From NCBI GenBank assembly GCA_017396085.1, contig JAFQNC010000017.1, forward strand, positions 1 to 35,836: a stretch of 35,836 nt of DNA, read 5' to 3'. The DNA comes from Tidjanibacter sp. (GTDB lineage: Bacteria; Bacteroidota; Bacteroidia; Bacteroidales; Rikenellaceae). The translations under genes were made by a program, and so were the position numbers. The notes beneath the pieces were generated by a model. It saw nothing but the letters and a program-made list of their open reading frames with translations, did no database searches and was not told where the DNA came from. Below, in pieces: positions 1 to 7,944 of this stretch (its first letter is position 1; the number at the start of each line of letters is the position of its first letter).

Positions 1-222
1 GCTGCTGCCCAGTTTGCCCAGTATGGTATGATGAACGTGGCCGAGGAGATGTTGTCGAACTACGCACAGCAGATTCTCTCCAACAAGGAGGAGGCCAACA
101 AGCTCATTGAGAAGGTTTACGAGCAGAAGGTTATCGAGGCTGTTACTCCTTTGGTGAAAGTTTCCAACAAGAGTGTTACTATTGCCGAGCTCAACAAAAT
201 CCTCTCCAAGAAGGCAAAATAA
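1..222 (+). CDS. tig: Trigger factor, C-terminal fragment (cut by window edge)
   Basis: This frame is open from base 1 and ends at TAA 220-222, giving the last 73 residues of a protein whose start lies outside the window. The helical, Lys/Glu-rich end (YGMMNVAEEMLSNYAQQ, then a short Ser/Thr/Val segment and a basic tail) resembles the C-terminal arm of Bacteroidales trigger factor, the ribosome-bound peptidyl-prolyl isomerase and chaperone. The identification leans on context: tig is commonly followed by clpP and clpX, as here. Codons such as GTT, GCT and ACT are frequent, as expected for a highly expressed protein. A palindromic repeat begins immediately after the stop. Confidence 0.75.
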   Translation, partial: AAAQFAQYGMMNVAEEMLSNYAQQILSNKEEANKLIEKVYEQKVIEAVTPLVKVSNKSVTIAELNKILSKKAK

Positions 223-316
223 GAGGTAATTTCTTCGTTACGCTTGATGGCGGCTTCCTCATTTGCGTTAGCAAACTGCGGAGCCGCCTTCTTCGCAAGC
301 CTTGAAATTCCTCTCT
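223..316. repeat. Long imperfect palindrome, copy 1
   Basis: About 45-base arms fold around a four-base loop (267-270). The core is TTTGC / GCAAA, followed by a bulged C and a T x C mismatch, then an outer stem GGCGGCT / AGCCGCC. The outer parts of the arms also match (GAGG-AATTTC on the left against GAAATTCCTC on the right). It begins one base after the tig stop codon, so it lies in the tig 3' untranslated region. A run of nine T follows near 328-336, so it might help end tig transcription. Related copies are at 14249, 23781 and 23905. Confidence 0.7.
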
Positions 317-343
317 TCTTTTGCTTCTTTTTTTTTGGGGGCT

Positions 344-504
344 GATGTCTAACGTCCAACGTCTTTTTAAGGGCCTTAAGGGCCTTAAAGACCTTAAAGA
401 CCTTAAAGGCCTTAATGTCCCTTTTCTACCCTCTACTACTCACGGGTATCTGTTTTAATACCCGTGCCGAATTCTCAATTTTCCATTTTCAATTTTCAAT
501 TCCC
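344..504. repeat. Block of 7-nt and 9-nt tandem arrays
   Basis: In order: heptamers of the GTCTAAC type (about 346-364), nonamers of the CCTTAARGN type (about 365-417, some five units), a small hairpin CACGGGTAT / ATACCCGTG (441-449 with 458-466), and heptamers AATTCTC, AATTTTC, CATTTTC, AATTTTC, AATTCCC (470-504). No credible gene lies between tig and clpP; this block, the palindrome and the clpP promoter fill the 405-base gap. Confidence 0.8.
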
Positions 505-528
505 CTTCCTGCCCTCTGCTACTTCCTT

Positions 529-560
529 TTTGCATAATAGCGCAAAAATTTGTACCTTTG
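529..560 (+). promoter_or_regulatory. Bacteroidota-type promoter of clpP-clpX
   Basis: TTTG at 529-532 (-33 element) and TACCTTTG at 553-560 (-7 element, consensus TAnnTTTG) are 20 bases apart, the usual spacing for the primary sigma factor of Bacteroidota. Transcription would start near 566, leaving an untranslated leader of roughly 60 bases before clpP. Confidence 0.75.
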
Positions 561-627
561 GGAGATGAAACCCTGCGCTTGGTGCGAGGTTTGCTATTTG
601 AAAGAGTACGAAACACACATATAACGT

Positions 628-1299
628 ATGAAAAACGAATTCCAGAAATTTGCCCTCTCGCAGGGTATCTCTTCGCTTGACCTGCACAGGTACCAGTCGC
701 TGACCGATGCCTACGTGTCGCCCACGGTGATTGAGGAGCGCAAGTTGAATATGGCCCAGATGGATGTCTTTTCGAGGTTGATGATGGACCGCATCATATT
801 CCTTGGGGCTCCCATAGACGATGATGTTGCCAACATCATCGAGGCGCAGTTGCTCTTCCTTGAAACCACCGACCCCGAGAGGGACATCCAAATCTACATC
901 AACAGCCCCGGTGGTAGTGTGTCGGCCGGCCTTGGTATCTACGACACAATGCAACTTGTGGCTCCCGATGTGGCGACCATCTGCACCGGTATGGCTGCAA
1001 GTATGGGTGCTGTGCTGCTCACGGCGGGTGCGAAGGGTAAACGCTCGGCTCTGCCCCACAGCAGGGTGATGATACACCAGCCCTTGGGTGGTGTGCAGGG
1101 ACAAGCCTCCGACATTGAAATTACCGCAAGGGAGATTCTCAAATACAAGCAGGAACTCTATGAGATTTTGGCACACCACTCCGGCCAGCCCTTTGAGCGC
1201 ATTGAGGCCGATGCCGACAGGGACTATTGGATGAGGGCTGCCGAGGCCAAGGAGTATGGACTCATTGACGAGGTGATTGTAAGCCGTAAGATTAGGTAG
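628..1299 (+). CDS. clpP: ATP-dependent Clp protease proteolytic subunit ClpP
   Basis: ClpP is the serine peptidase of the ClpXP and ClpAP machines. It forms two stacked heptameric rings in the cytoplasm and degrades proteins unfolded by the partner ATPase. The 223-residue protein has the catalytic triad in its normal places: Ser125 (GMAASMG), His150 (VMIHQPLGG) and Asp199 (DADRDYWM). INSPGGSV (91-98) is the conserved substrate-strand motif. The first 35 or so residues are longer than the mature E. coli subunit and may be a propeptide. The ATG at 628 is the only start that keeps the conserved region and sits a normal distance from the promoter at 529-560. clpX follows after 28 bases, so the two are very likely one operon. 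Confidence 0.97.
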   Translation: MKNEFQKFALSQGISSLDLHRYQSLTDAYVSPTVIEERKLNMAQMDVFSRLMMDRIIFLGAPIDDDVANIIEAQLLFLETTDPERDIQIYINSPGGSVSAGLGIYDTMQLVAPDVATICTGMAASMGAVLLTAGAKGKRSALPHSRVMIHQPLGGVQGQASDIEITAREILKYKQELYEILAHHSGQPFERIEADADRDYWMRAAEAKEYGLIDEVIVSRKIR

Positions 1300-1327
1300 A
1301 ACTGCCGAGAATAGCAAAAGATAGAAT

Positions 1328-2611
1328 ATGGCAAAAGGAGATAACAACAACGGACATAAGCGTGGCGGCTACGATTGCTGCTCATTCTGCGGCCGCAGTG
1401 CCTCGGAGGTAGGTATGCTTTTTTCGGGTATGAATGGGGCGACCATCTGCGATGAGTGCGTGGAGAGGGGCTATGATGTGTTGCAGGAGCAGCAGGAGGC
1501 CAAGAAGAAAAAGTCGGCCAAGAATGTACCCACCCTGCGTAGGGAGGATGTGCCCAAGCCGACCGAGATTAAGGAGTTTCTGGACCGCTATGTGATTGGT
1601 CAGGATGCCGCCAAAAAGACACTTTCGGTGGCGGTCTACAACCACTACAAACGCATCCTCTCAAAGGGTGTGGACAAGGTGGTGAACGATGAGGTGGAGA
1701 TTGAGAAGTCCAACATCATTATGGTGGGCGAAACGGGCACGGGTAAGACCCTGCTGGCCCGCACCATTGCCCGCCTGCTGAAGGTCCCCTTTGCGATTGT
1801 GGATGCCACGGTGCTTACCGAGGCGGGCTATGTGGGCGAGGATGTGGAGAGTATTCTCTCACGCTTGTTGCAGGTGGCCGACTACAACGTGGAGCAGGCC
1901 GAGAGGGGCATTGTTTTCATTGACGAGGTGGACAAGATTGCCCGCAAGAGCGACAATCCCTCCATCACTCGCGATGTGAGTGGCGAGGGTGTGCAGCAGG
2001 CTCTGCTGAAGATTTTGGAGGGTACGGTGGTCAATGTACCTCCTCAGGGAGGCCGCAAGCACCCCGACCAAAAGTTTGTGCAGGTTAATACCAACAATAT
2101 CCTCTTTGTGTGCGGTGGTGCTTTTGACGGCATCGACAAGAAGATTGCCCAGAGGCTCAACACAAGGGTTGTGGGTTTCAATCAGGGGGCTGCGCTCCAC
2201 GTGGACCGCAAGAACCTGATGCAGTACATCACTCCGCAGGACCTCCGCTCGTTTGGACTCATTCCCGAGTTGGTGGGCCGTATGCCTGTGCTGACCTACC
2301 TCCAGCCGCTTGATAAGGAGGCTTTGCGCCAGATACTCACCGAGCCCAAGAACTCCATCATCAAGCAGTATGAGAGGCTCCTCGAGTTGGACGGCGTGAA
2401 GATTGTCTTTGATGACGATGTGTTGGACTACATCGTGAGCAAGGCTCAGGAGTTCCGCCTTGGTGCGAGGGGTTTGAGGAGCATTTGCGAGGCCATTATG
2501 ACCGATGCGATGTTTGAACTCCCCACCACAGGAGTGAGCGAATTCCGCATCACACTGCCTTACGCCAAGGAGCGAATGGAGAGGGCGAAGGCGCTCAATG
2601 GCGTAAAGTAA
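1328..2611 (+). CDS. clpX: ATP-dependent Clp protease ATP-binding subunit ClpX
   Basis: ClpX is the hexameric AAA+ unfoldase that selects substrates and threads them into ClpP. The 427-residue protein starts with a C4 zinc-binding domain (Cys18, Cys21, Cys41, Cys44) used for dimerisation and adaptor binding. The AAA+ module follows: Walker A GETGTGKT (134-141), pore-loop GYVG (167-170), Walker B IVFIDE (195-200), a GGRKHP loop near 241 that contacts substrate, a VVGF segment in the place of the ClpP-binding IGF loop, and the sensor-2 motif GARGLR near the C terminus. All key residues are present and the length is typical. It is transcribed with clpP, and a hairpin follows 25 bases after the stop. 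Confidence 0.97.
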   Translation: MAKGDNNNGHKRGGYDCCSFCGRSASEVGMLFSGMNGATICDECVERGYDVLQEQQEAKKKKSAKNVPTLRREDVPKPTEIKEFLDRYVIGQDAAKKTLSVAVYNHYKRILSKGVDKVVNDEVEIEKSNIIMVGETGTGKTLLARTIARLLKVPFAIVDATVLTEAGYVGEDVESILSRLLQVADYNVEQAERGIVFIDEVDKIARKSDNPSITRDVSGEGVQQALLKILEGTVVNVPPQGGRKHPDQKFVQVNTNNILFVCGGAFDGIDKKIAQRLNTRVVGFNQGAALHVDRKNLMQYITPQDLRSFGLIPELVGRMPVLTYLQPLDKEALRQILTEPKNSIIKQYERLLELDGVKIVFDDDVLDYIVSKAQEFRLGARGLRSICEAIMTDAMFELPTTGVSEFRITLPYAKERMERAKALNGVK

Positions 2612-2635
2612 TGTGGTATACCTACAATATACAAT

Positions 2636-2670
2636 AAAGGGAGATGCACTGCGCATCTCCCTTTGTGTTT
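2636..2670 (+). terminator. Terminator after clpX, probably used from both sides
   Basis: A perfect 12-bp stem (2636-2647 with 2653-2664) encloses a five-base loop and starts with AAA and ends with TTT. It lies between the stop of clpX and the 3' end of the convergent gene at 2675, so it can serve both transcripts. Confidence 0.8.
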
Positions 2671-2674
2671 GTGG

Positions 2675-3642
2675 CTAAAACGTAACGCCGCACCGGTATT
2701 CGTGTAGTACCTCCAAGGTGAACCGGTGTACATCATAGACTTTCCCATCCTTAAAAATGACCTCCATACACTCGCGGATTAAACCGGCAAACGGACTCCA
2801 GTAGCAGCAAGTAACATAATAGATATCTCCCTTGCCAATGATTGTGGGGGTTAGGTCGATTTTTTTGTTTCGTATGCTGTCAACTACCGCAGCATTGGCG
2901 TAATAATCGCTTGCATTTTGGGTGAGTTTGGCAGGTCGGCTTCGTTGAATATATAGGTTCTTTCTCCGTAATAAGCGTGCCAATACATCGGAAGTACCGA
3001 CTCAAGCGAGAGGAGTAGGTAGGTTTGCCAAGCACCACTGCTTGAAGGTTTTATCGCCAGTTGCCTGAAAATATGGAAATCCTTTTCTCCGTCGGGTAGT
3101 TCCACGTAGAGTTCGCTACTATCCCCAAAGCCATTCTCTTCGCACAGTCTAACTTTTAGATGTGTACCTTTGGGGAGCGAAACGCTGTTGAGGCAAGATT
3201 CGAAGCGGTCATATTCTTCTTGCTTAACATATTTGATTAGCCGCTTTGCGGTGTTGAGGTGGGACTTTTTGAAAAGGTCCTTACTCACAGGGTTGGCTAA
3301 TGCCTCTTGGCTTCGCTGTGTGGCAATGGTCTGTCTTTCTTTCTCGGCTGTCCTTGCTTTGTCCAGTTCTGTAAATAAGGAGTCTTCATCCAATATATTA
3401 TTGGATTCAAGCAATTTTGAATACAACTTATCTCGGAGAACTCTATACTCAAATGCAGTTCTCACAATTTGGGGTTTCTGACCATTGTTGTTAGGGGTGG
3501 TGGTTAACTGCGGAATGAGAAAACAAAAGATAGGGGTGATGGTAAACAAACGAAATTTGCGCAACCCACCCTTCCTTGTGATTAGGGCGCAAGAGAATAA
3601 AACAACCAAGAAGCAACCTAATATTTCCAACAGCTCTCCCAT
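2675..3642 (-). pseudogene. Unknown membrane-anchored protein broken by a frameshift
   Basis: I do not recognise the family. The first frame (3642 down to 2884) encodes 252 residues with two hydrophobic segments near residues 4-20 and 31-45, then a soluble Lys/Glu-rich domain. It runs off as a short unrelated tail after Lys242. Moving to the -1 frame at the run TTTT 2916-2919 (AAAA on the coding strand) continues with NASDYYANAAVVDSIRNK and 80 further residues to TAG 2675-2677, which look like ordinary protein. The joined product would be about 322 residues. One missing A in a former A5 run explains this. The site does not match a standard -1 slippery heptamer, so a recent mutation or a sequencing error is more likely than programmed frameshifting. 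It is the last gene of a three-gene minus-strand group. Confidence 0.6.
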
Positions 3643-3676
3643 TGTTGATTTTTAGGCTAAATATAGGGTTTGGCAA

Positions 3677-4330
3677 TTAGAAACGATAGCCCACGGTGAG
3701 GCCCCACGAGATGAAGCGCACATCATCGGCGATGCGGGTGTAGTCGATGGAGCGGAATTGGTTGTGGTAACGCAGGTCGATGGTCCACTCCTTCCAGTCC
3801 ACACCAATCTCTGCTACGTGGCCCCAAGGGTCCCTGTCGAGCATATCGGCCACAGCGTTCTGATAGGCGTTGTCGGTGTCCTTGAAGGGGAGGTTGGCAG
3901 TGGTGAATATGTTGCCTGTCCACGTTGGGCCCCAACCACCACGCAGGTAGAGTCCGTTGGAGAACTTGTAGCCTCCACCCACAATCAGCGGGAAATTGAA
4001 ACAACCTGCCAAAGCGTTGGAGTTCTGACCGATGTACCAATCCATAGCCCACACGGCATCCAACTGTGCATAGAGCACCACGCCCGACTTCTTGATGGGC
4101 AACATACCACGCAGGTAGCCACCGAGTTGCACGCCTGCATTCACTCCATTGAGCAGGGAGTTAATCTCTGCGGTGTTGGTCAGTGCGTGCTGCGAGGGGC
4201 TCGAAAGGCCGATGCGCGGGCCACACACGAAGTATTGCTGACGTATCTCTTTTGCGCTCTTGCCACTTTGTGCCTCGGCCGAGCAGAGGGCTGTCAAGAT
4301 GAATAGTGCCGATATGATAATCTTTTTCAT
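3677..4330 (-). CDS. Small outer-membrane beta-barrel protein
   Basis: The 217-residue protein has a signal peptide (MKKIIISALFILTALCSAEA, cleavage before Gln21). It continues as alternating Gly/aromatic-rich strands (for example VQLGGYLRGMLP, LIVGGGYKFSNGLYLRGGWG) and ends in phenylalanine (TVGYRF). These are the marks of an eight- to ten-stranded outer-membrane barrel of the OmpX/PorT-like sort common in Bacteroidota. The ligand or role cannot be read from the sequence. It starts 84 bases after the lipoprotein gene at 4415 and ends 34 bases before the broken gene at 3642, so the three may form one transcript. Confidence 0.7.
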   Translation of the reverse strand: MKKIIISALFILTALCSAEAQSGKSAKEIRQQYFVCGPRIGLSSPSQHALTNTAEINSLLNGVNAGVQLGGYLRGMLPIKKSGVVLYAQLDAVWAMDWYIGQNSNALAGCFNFPLIVGGGYKFSNGLYLRGGWGPTWTGNIFTTANLPFKDTDNAYQNAVADMLDRDPWGHVAEIGVDWKEWTIDLRYHNQFRSIDYTRIADDVRFISWGLTVGYRF

Positions 4331-4414
4331 ATAAGTGTGTTGTCGTCTTTGTGTTGCTTGTTTTTCTCTCTAACGATTCTTTTTCTTCTGCCTCTCGGTT
4401 TGTGGCCTCAATTA

Positions 4415-5539
4415 CTATTGCTCCACAATTTCGGAGAGAGTCCACTGTGCAAACGGGGTGGGGGAGCCGGAGGCCTCGCTACGGCTTTGGGTCTGCACCT
4501 CATAGTCGGTGGAGGAGTGAGTCATCTTGGTGGAGCGGTCCATACCATCCCACGTGCCCACTGCGGATGTTACTTTGCCACTTGCGGCATCGAAGTTCCA
4601 AATGTCCCAACCGCACTTGCCCGTAATCTCCACGAGGAAGCCCGAAGCGTTCTCCTCAATCTTGTCGGTCTTTATCACGATTGGCTCCTTGCCCGAGGTA
4701 CCGCTACCGTAGAACTTGAGCACCTGCTTGATGACCTTGTTCTCTGCCGAGTAGGCCCAGAGGGTGTCGTTCTCAAAGGCGCTTATGCGATTTTCGGCCT
4801 CCTCGTCTTTGCTGAACCACTGGAGGTGGTCGTAGTCGGTGCCGTCAAAGGTGAGGGTCTGCTCCTTGGGGTCAAAGGTGCCCACGAGTCGGGGGCGGGA
4901 GAGCCCAAACCAACCGGTGGCCACATACTCATACTTGTCGGTCTTGTAGAGTCGCAAGTAGAAGGAGCCTGCCTTGGAATTGGCTGCATCGGCCAAGGGG
5001 GTGTAGTCGGTCTTGTAGTAGCCGGTCTTGATGAGCGGAGCCTTCTCGTCATCCACGATGGTTACGGTTGTGGTGTTGCTGCTACCGATGGTGGAGCCGC
5101 TGACAGCCGTGATGGTGAATTTGATGCGGATGGTCTCGCTCTGCAAGAAATCGTTGGGTTTGCTCTTGAAGAATATTTTCTTGTTGTACTCGGAGTAGGT
5201 AACCTTCGCGCCCGAAATTTCAAAGGTCTTGTTGTCGATGTTGCGTACGGTGTACTCGGGCTGCTCATCGTCAATCTCAAACTCCACGATGTCGGCCCAA
5301 CCAAACTCTGCTCCGGTGTTGCTCTTGCCCTCAATAACCTCGCCACGCAGGGTTATCTCCACGGGCCACTGGTAGGGACTTTCCATTTGGTAGACAGCCA
5401 CATAGCAACCATCGTAGCCTTCGGTGTAACTGTATGTCGAGTAGGCAAACGACACATCGGGTGTTTCGGGACCTTCGGCGCAGGCGGTCATTGTGAGTGC
5501 TGCGAGGAGGGCGATTATGAGCGACTTAAAGTGTTTCAT
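4415..5539 (-). CDS. Lipoprotein with Calx-beta-like repeats, function unknown
   Basis: A 374-residue lipoprotein. The start at 5539 is chosen because MKHFKSLIIALLAALTMTAC is a clean lipoprotein signal with Cys20; an in-frame extension upstream lacks any signal character. Residues about 25-170 contain beta-rich segments with an acidic strand end (VTIVDDEKAP) that resembles Calx-beta or similar immunoglobulin-like modules often found in Bacteroidales surface lipoproteins. The C-terminal half (TGYYKTDYTPL onward) repeats Trp/Asp-rich strands and may be a separate binding domain. It heads the minus-strand group with the barrel protein. Surface exposure is likely by family habit but is not shown by the sequence. 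Confidence 0.7.
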   Translation of the reverse strand: MKHFKSLIIALLAALTMTACAEGPETPDVSFAYSTYSYTEGYDGCYVAVYQMESPYQWPVEITLRGEVIEGKSNTGAEFGWADIVEFEIDDEQPEYTVRNIDNKTFEISGAKVTYSEYNKKIFFKSKPNDFLQSETIRIKFTITAVSGSTIGSSNTTTVTIVDDEKAPLIKTGYYKTDYTPLADAANSKAGSFYLRLYKTDKYEYVATGWFGLSRPRLVGTFDPKEQTLTFDGTDYDHLQWFSKDEEAENRISAFENDTLWAYSAENKVIKQVLKFYGSGTSGKEPIVIKTDKIEENASGFLVEITGKCGWDIWNFDAASGKVTSAVGTWDGMDRSTKMTHSSTDYEVQTQSRSEASGSPTPFAQWTLSEIVEQ

Positions 5540-5601
5540 CGGTGTGGTGTAAGGTGTTTTGTTGTGTGTGCGCCATCCCATAGGGATGGCCATATATCCC
5601 A

Positions 5602-5609
5602 CAAAGGTA
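5602..5609 (-). promoter_or_regulatory. Possible -7 element for the 5539 lipoprotein group
   Basis: On the minus strand this reads TACCTTTG, matching TAnnTTTG, 63 bases before the start codon. No good -33 TTTG is seen at the normal distance, so the call is tentative. Confidence 0.4.
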
Positions 5610-5683
5610 ACGTAATTTTTGAAAATTTAGTGCAGTGTGGCGAATTTTGTTGTTTTTGTGGGGAAGTGAGAGTGTGGCGACAC

Positions 5684-5717
5684 AAAACAAAAAGGGTTGG
5701 TATTGCTACCAACCCTT
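5684..5717 (-). terminator. Terminator of tRNA-Arg
   Basis: An 11-bp perfect stem (5692-5702 with 5707-5717) with a four-base loop is followed on the minus strand by TTTTGTTTTG. It begins three bases after the tRNA end. Confidence 0.8.
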
Positions 5718-5719
5718 CG

Positions 5720-5793
5720 TGACTCCGACAGGACTCAAACCTGTAACCTTTTGATCCGTAGTCAAATGCTCTATTCAATTAAGCTACGGAGCC
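5720..5793 (-). tRNA. tRNA-Arg (anticodon ACG)
   Basis: The minus strand folds as a full cloverleaf. The acceptor stem GGCTCCG pairs with CGGAGTC (one G-T pair), the D arm is GCTT...GAGC, the anticodon stem is TTTGA/TCAAA around CTACGGA (anticodon ACG, read as ICG after deamination), and the T arm is ACAGG/CCTGT with loop TTTGAGT. The discriminator base is A at 5720. The CCA end is not encoded, so it must be added by nucleotidyltransferase. It has its own promoter (5806-5835) and terminator (5684-5717), so it is a single-gene transcript. Confidence 0.96.
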
Positions 5794-5805
5794 GAATTGC
5801 GAGTG

Positions 5806-5835
5806 CAAATATACGAACTTTTTTCTTCTCTGCAA
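5806..5835 (-). promoter_or_regulatory. Promoter of tRNA-Arg
   Basis: On the minus strand, TTG (5835-5833) and TATATTTG (5813-5806) are 19 bases apart, matching the Bacteroidota -33/-7 layout. The predicted start point is about six bases before the mature tRNA 5' end. Confidence 0.65.
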
Positions 5836-5948
5836 GCCTTTTTGCGATTTTTTTTGTTTTTGGTTCTTTCGCACACCCCCACGGTAGCCAAAGGTATGGC
5901 GGTTGGTCGCAACTAATGGTGTCGTGGTCGTGTGGTTGTCGGTTGCAC

Positions 5949-6305
5949 CTAATGGTGCCCGCAGTCGTGGTGGTCGCACGCTTGGCCGTTGTCGAACACA
6001 AAGCCCTTCAGGTAGGTCTGCACAAGCACCTCCACGTTGCCCGCACAGCCCCTCACAACCCTGATGCCGTTGCGCTCCAGCACATTCTTGGCACCTTGGC
6101 CCATATTACCTGCCAGCATAACCTCCACGCCCATCTCGGCCAAAACCGAGGCGATGCCGCTCTTGCACCCACAACCCTGTGGCGAGGGGAGCGTTTCGGA
6201 GCCGACAATGGCTCCATCCTCAATGGCAAAAATGGTGTAGTGGTCGCAATGGCCAAAGTGGTCATCCACACGGCCCTCTCTTGTCGGAATTGCAATCTTC
6301 ATCAT
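5949..6305 (-). CDS. Dinitrogenase iron-molybdenum cofactor-binding domain protein (NifX/NafY type)
   Basis: The 118-residue protein belongs to the small NifX/NifB-C-terminal domain family: N-terminal IAIPTREGRVDDHFGHCDHYTIF, a middle PSPQGCGCKSGIASVLAEMGV and the strand AGNMGQGAKNVLERNGIRVVRG. Members outside nitrogen fixers are thought to bind metal clusters, but their roles are mostly unknown. The tail CDHHDCGHH is rich in Cys and His and could bind zinc, nickel or iron. No nif genes lie nearby, so nitrogen fixation is not implied. Two ATGs (6305 and 6302) could start it. Heptamer arrays of the GTCTAAC and AATTTTC types lie directly upstream in its leader. Confidence 0.85.
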   Translation of the reverse strand: MMKIAIPTREGRVDDHFGHCDHYTIFAIEDGAIVGSETLPSPQGCGCKSGIASVLAEMGVEVMLAGNMGQGAKNVLERNGIRVVRGCAGNVEVLVQTYLKGFVFDNGQACDHHDCGHH

Positions 6306-6310
6306 ACTTA

Positions 6311-6557
6311 ATGGTCTAACGTCTTTTTTAATTGAAAATGGAAAATTGAAAATGGAAAATTAAGGTGCGCCGTTGGCGCAGAGTTTTATTTTTTAATTTT
6401 CAATTGACCAAACTTTGTTTGCTCTAAAATGCTCCTGCTTTGCAGGCGTTGCCTGTTCTGTGTAGATGTCAGGTCTGCACTCTTTGTGGCCTTTGGATGC
6501 CAGCAAGCAGCCTCAATTCTCAATTCTCAATTCTCAATTTTCAATTTTCAATTCCCT
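6311..6557. repeat. Repeat mosaic between nspC and the NifX-like gene
   Basis: Heptamers GTCTAAC (6315-6325), then AATTGAAAATGG-type heptamers (about 6330-6362), a small GCGCCGTTGGCGC hairpin (about 6366-6378), and a copy of the dispersed composite repeat (about 6410-6515) containing GACCAAACTTTGTTTGCTC and the palindrome CAGGCGTTGCCTG (6443-6455). Last come heptamers AATTCTC/AATTTTC (about 6516-6553) that run up to the nspC stop codon. No credible gene is seen in either strand. Confidence 0.75.
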
Positions 6558-7700
6558 CTATCCCATACGGTTTTTGTAGTCCTCATATCCGAAGCGGCGC
6601 ACAACCTCCACCTGCCCGTCTTCGTGGGCAATGGCAATGGCGGGGTGCGACACTCCGTTGAACATCGTGGTCTTGACCATCGTGTAGTGAATCATATCCT
6701 CAAACACCAGTCGGTCGCCCACCTGCGGAGCCTTGTCAAAGGCCCAATGGCCAACCCAGTCGCCGGCCAAGCAACTGTTACCACCGATGCGCCACCTCTC
6801 TTCGCCCTCCTGTGGGTCGTGGGCACCCACTATGGCGGGCTTGTAGGGCATCTCCAAGCAGTCGGGCATATGGCACGCAAAAGAGACGTTCATCACAGCG
6901 GTTTTCTCGCCACCGCCCTCCACGATGTCCTCCACGGTGGCCACAAGCGTACCCGTGCGCCAAGTGAAGGCACTCCCCGGCTCAAGGATTATGCGCAGGT
7001 TGGGGTGGCGTTGTTTGAACTCTTTGAGGGTGCCGATGAGCAGGTCCACATTGTAGCCCTTGCGGGTCATCAGGTGGCCACCGCCCATATTGAGCCACTT
7101 GATGCGGTCGAGCAGGTGCCCGAACTTGGCCTCCACCACCTCAAGGGTAGCCACGAGGTCCTCGGCATCGCTCTCGCAGAGCGAGTGGAAGTGCAGTCCC
7201 TCAATGCCCTCGGGTAGCCCATTGGGGAGAGTGGCGAGTGTTTCGGCCCTCACACCGAGGCGGCTTGTGGGCGATGCGGGATTGTAGATGTCGGTCTCCA
7301 CGGTGGAGTACTCGTGGTTGATGCGCAGACCGCACGAAATACCCCTCAGCATTGCCTGTGGGGCAAAGCGGTTCCACTGACCGAGGGAGTTGAAGGTTAT
7401 GTAGTCGCTGTAACTCATAATCTCCTCCCACTCCACCTCGGAGTAGACGGGTGCATAGGTGTGCGCCCTCTGGCCATATTCCTCATAGACGAGCCTTGCC
7501 TCGGCGAGCGAACTTGCCGTGGCCCCATCGGAGTGCTGCCGCAGGGTGGGGAATATGCTCCACATTGCGCACGCCTTGAGTGCCACGATAATCTCCACCT
7601 CGGCCTCACGCCTCACGCGGTCAATCACGGCCATATTTTTCATCAACTCCGCCTCTTCCAGCACGTAGCAGGGCGAAGGAACAACACTAACGTAATTCAA
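6558..7700 (-). CDS. nspC: Carboxynorspermidine/carboxyspermidine decarboxylase
   Basis: This PLP enzyme of the alanine-racemase-fold decarboxylase family removes CO2 from carboxynorspermidine or carboxyspermidine, the last step of the aspartate-semialdehyde route to norspermidine or spermidine. The N-terminal PSPCYVLEE, the PLP lysine Lys42 (VALKACAMW), the phosphate-binding GGGH (LNMGGGHLM), EPGSAF and the substrate motif CLAGDW near the C terminus are all present in 380 residues, the normal length. The preceding gene (7945-9135) makes its substrate. The start is odd: no ATG exists upstream of residue 20, an in-frame TGA lies at 7704-7706, and only TTG at 7698-7700, inside an AATTTTG heptamer array, preserves the conserved N terminus. 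Confidence 0.93.
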   Translation of the reverse strand: MNYVSVVPSPCYVLEEAELMKNMAVIDRVRREAEVEIIVALKACAMWSIFPTLRQHSDGATASSLAEARLVYEEYGQRAHTYAPVYSEVEWEEIMSYSDYITFNSLGQWNRFAPQAMLRGISCGLRINHEYSTVETDIYNPASPTSRLGVRAETLATLPNGLPEGIEGLHFHSLCESDAEDLVATLEVVEAKFGHLLDRIKWLNMGGGHLMTRKGYNVDLLIGTLKEFKQRHPNLRIILEPGSAFTWRTGTLVATVEDIVEGGGEKTAVMNVSFACHMPDCLEMPYKPAIVGAHDPQEGEERWRIGGNSCLAGDWVGHWAFDKAPQVGDRLVFEDMIHYTMVKTTMFNGVSHPAIAIAHEDGQVEVVRRFGYEDYKNRMG

Positions 7701-7735
7701 AATTCAAAATTCACAATTCAAAATTGACAAAACGT
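7698..7735. repeat. AATTTTG heptamer array overlapping the nspC start
   Basis: Units AATTCAAAATTCAAAATTCA run from inside the first codons of nspC upstream to about 7725. They replace whatever leader and start codon nspC had and provide the TTG at 7698-7700. Confidence 0.75.
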
Positions 7736-7930
7736 TGTTTTGTCTAAAATGCTCCCGCTCTGCAGAGTCTGCAAGCAGCCTTTGCGCTCGCTTACTCGCA
7801 TTTGCCAAAATTGTCCTCTCCCAAGTTAGGAGAGGAGTGGTCGTAGGGGAGGAGTACTTTGGGTGGTGCTCCCAAAGCATAGAAAAGTATTTACTAATTA
7901 TTCTTTACTAATTACTCTTTACTCTTTACC
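7726..7930. repeat. Composite repeat, covarying hairpin and TACTAAT array
   Basis: GACAAAACGTTGTTTTGTC, a perfect palindrome at 7726-7744, opens a copy of the dispersed repeat (to about 7808: CTAAAATGCTCCCGCT, GCAAGCAGCCTTTGCGCTCG). Next are a GC-rich hairpin CCTCTCC / GGAGAGG (7815-7821 with 7829-7835), a conserved GAGTACTTTGGGTGGTGCTC segment, and heptamers TACTAAT, TATTCTT, TACTAAT, TACTCTT, TACTCTT (7892-7926). The stretch lies between the two polyamine genes and holds no credible gene. Confidence 0.75.
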
Positions 7931-7944
7931 CTCTTGTACGAGCC

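Noticed and set aside
441..466. Hairpin CACGGGTAT / ATACCCGTG as a terminator of tig
   Set aside because: No T run follows, and a degenerate copy occurs near 12423 in another repeat block, so it is better explained as part of the repeats.
2905..2925. Programmed -1 frameshifting in the unknown membrane protein
   Set aside because: The zero-frame codons CCC AAA do not form a standard slippery heptamer, and no clear downstream stimulatory structure is seen. A one-base deletion is simpler.
4337..5722. Long plus-strand frame of 461 codons opposite the lipoprotein at 4415
   Set aside because: It has no signal or domain pattern and lies antisense to a clear lipoprotein gene, so it is a shadow of that gene's codon bias.
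5889..5896. TACCTTTG on the minus strand as another promoter near the tRNA
   Set aside because: No -33 element at the correct distance and the tRNA already has a better promoter at 5806-5835.
5949..6305. Evidence for nitrogen fixation
   Set aside because: The NifX-like domain also occurs in many non-fixing anaerobes, and no nifH, nifD, nifK or nifB is present.
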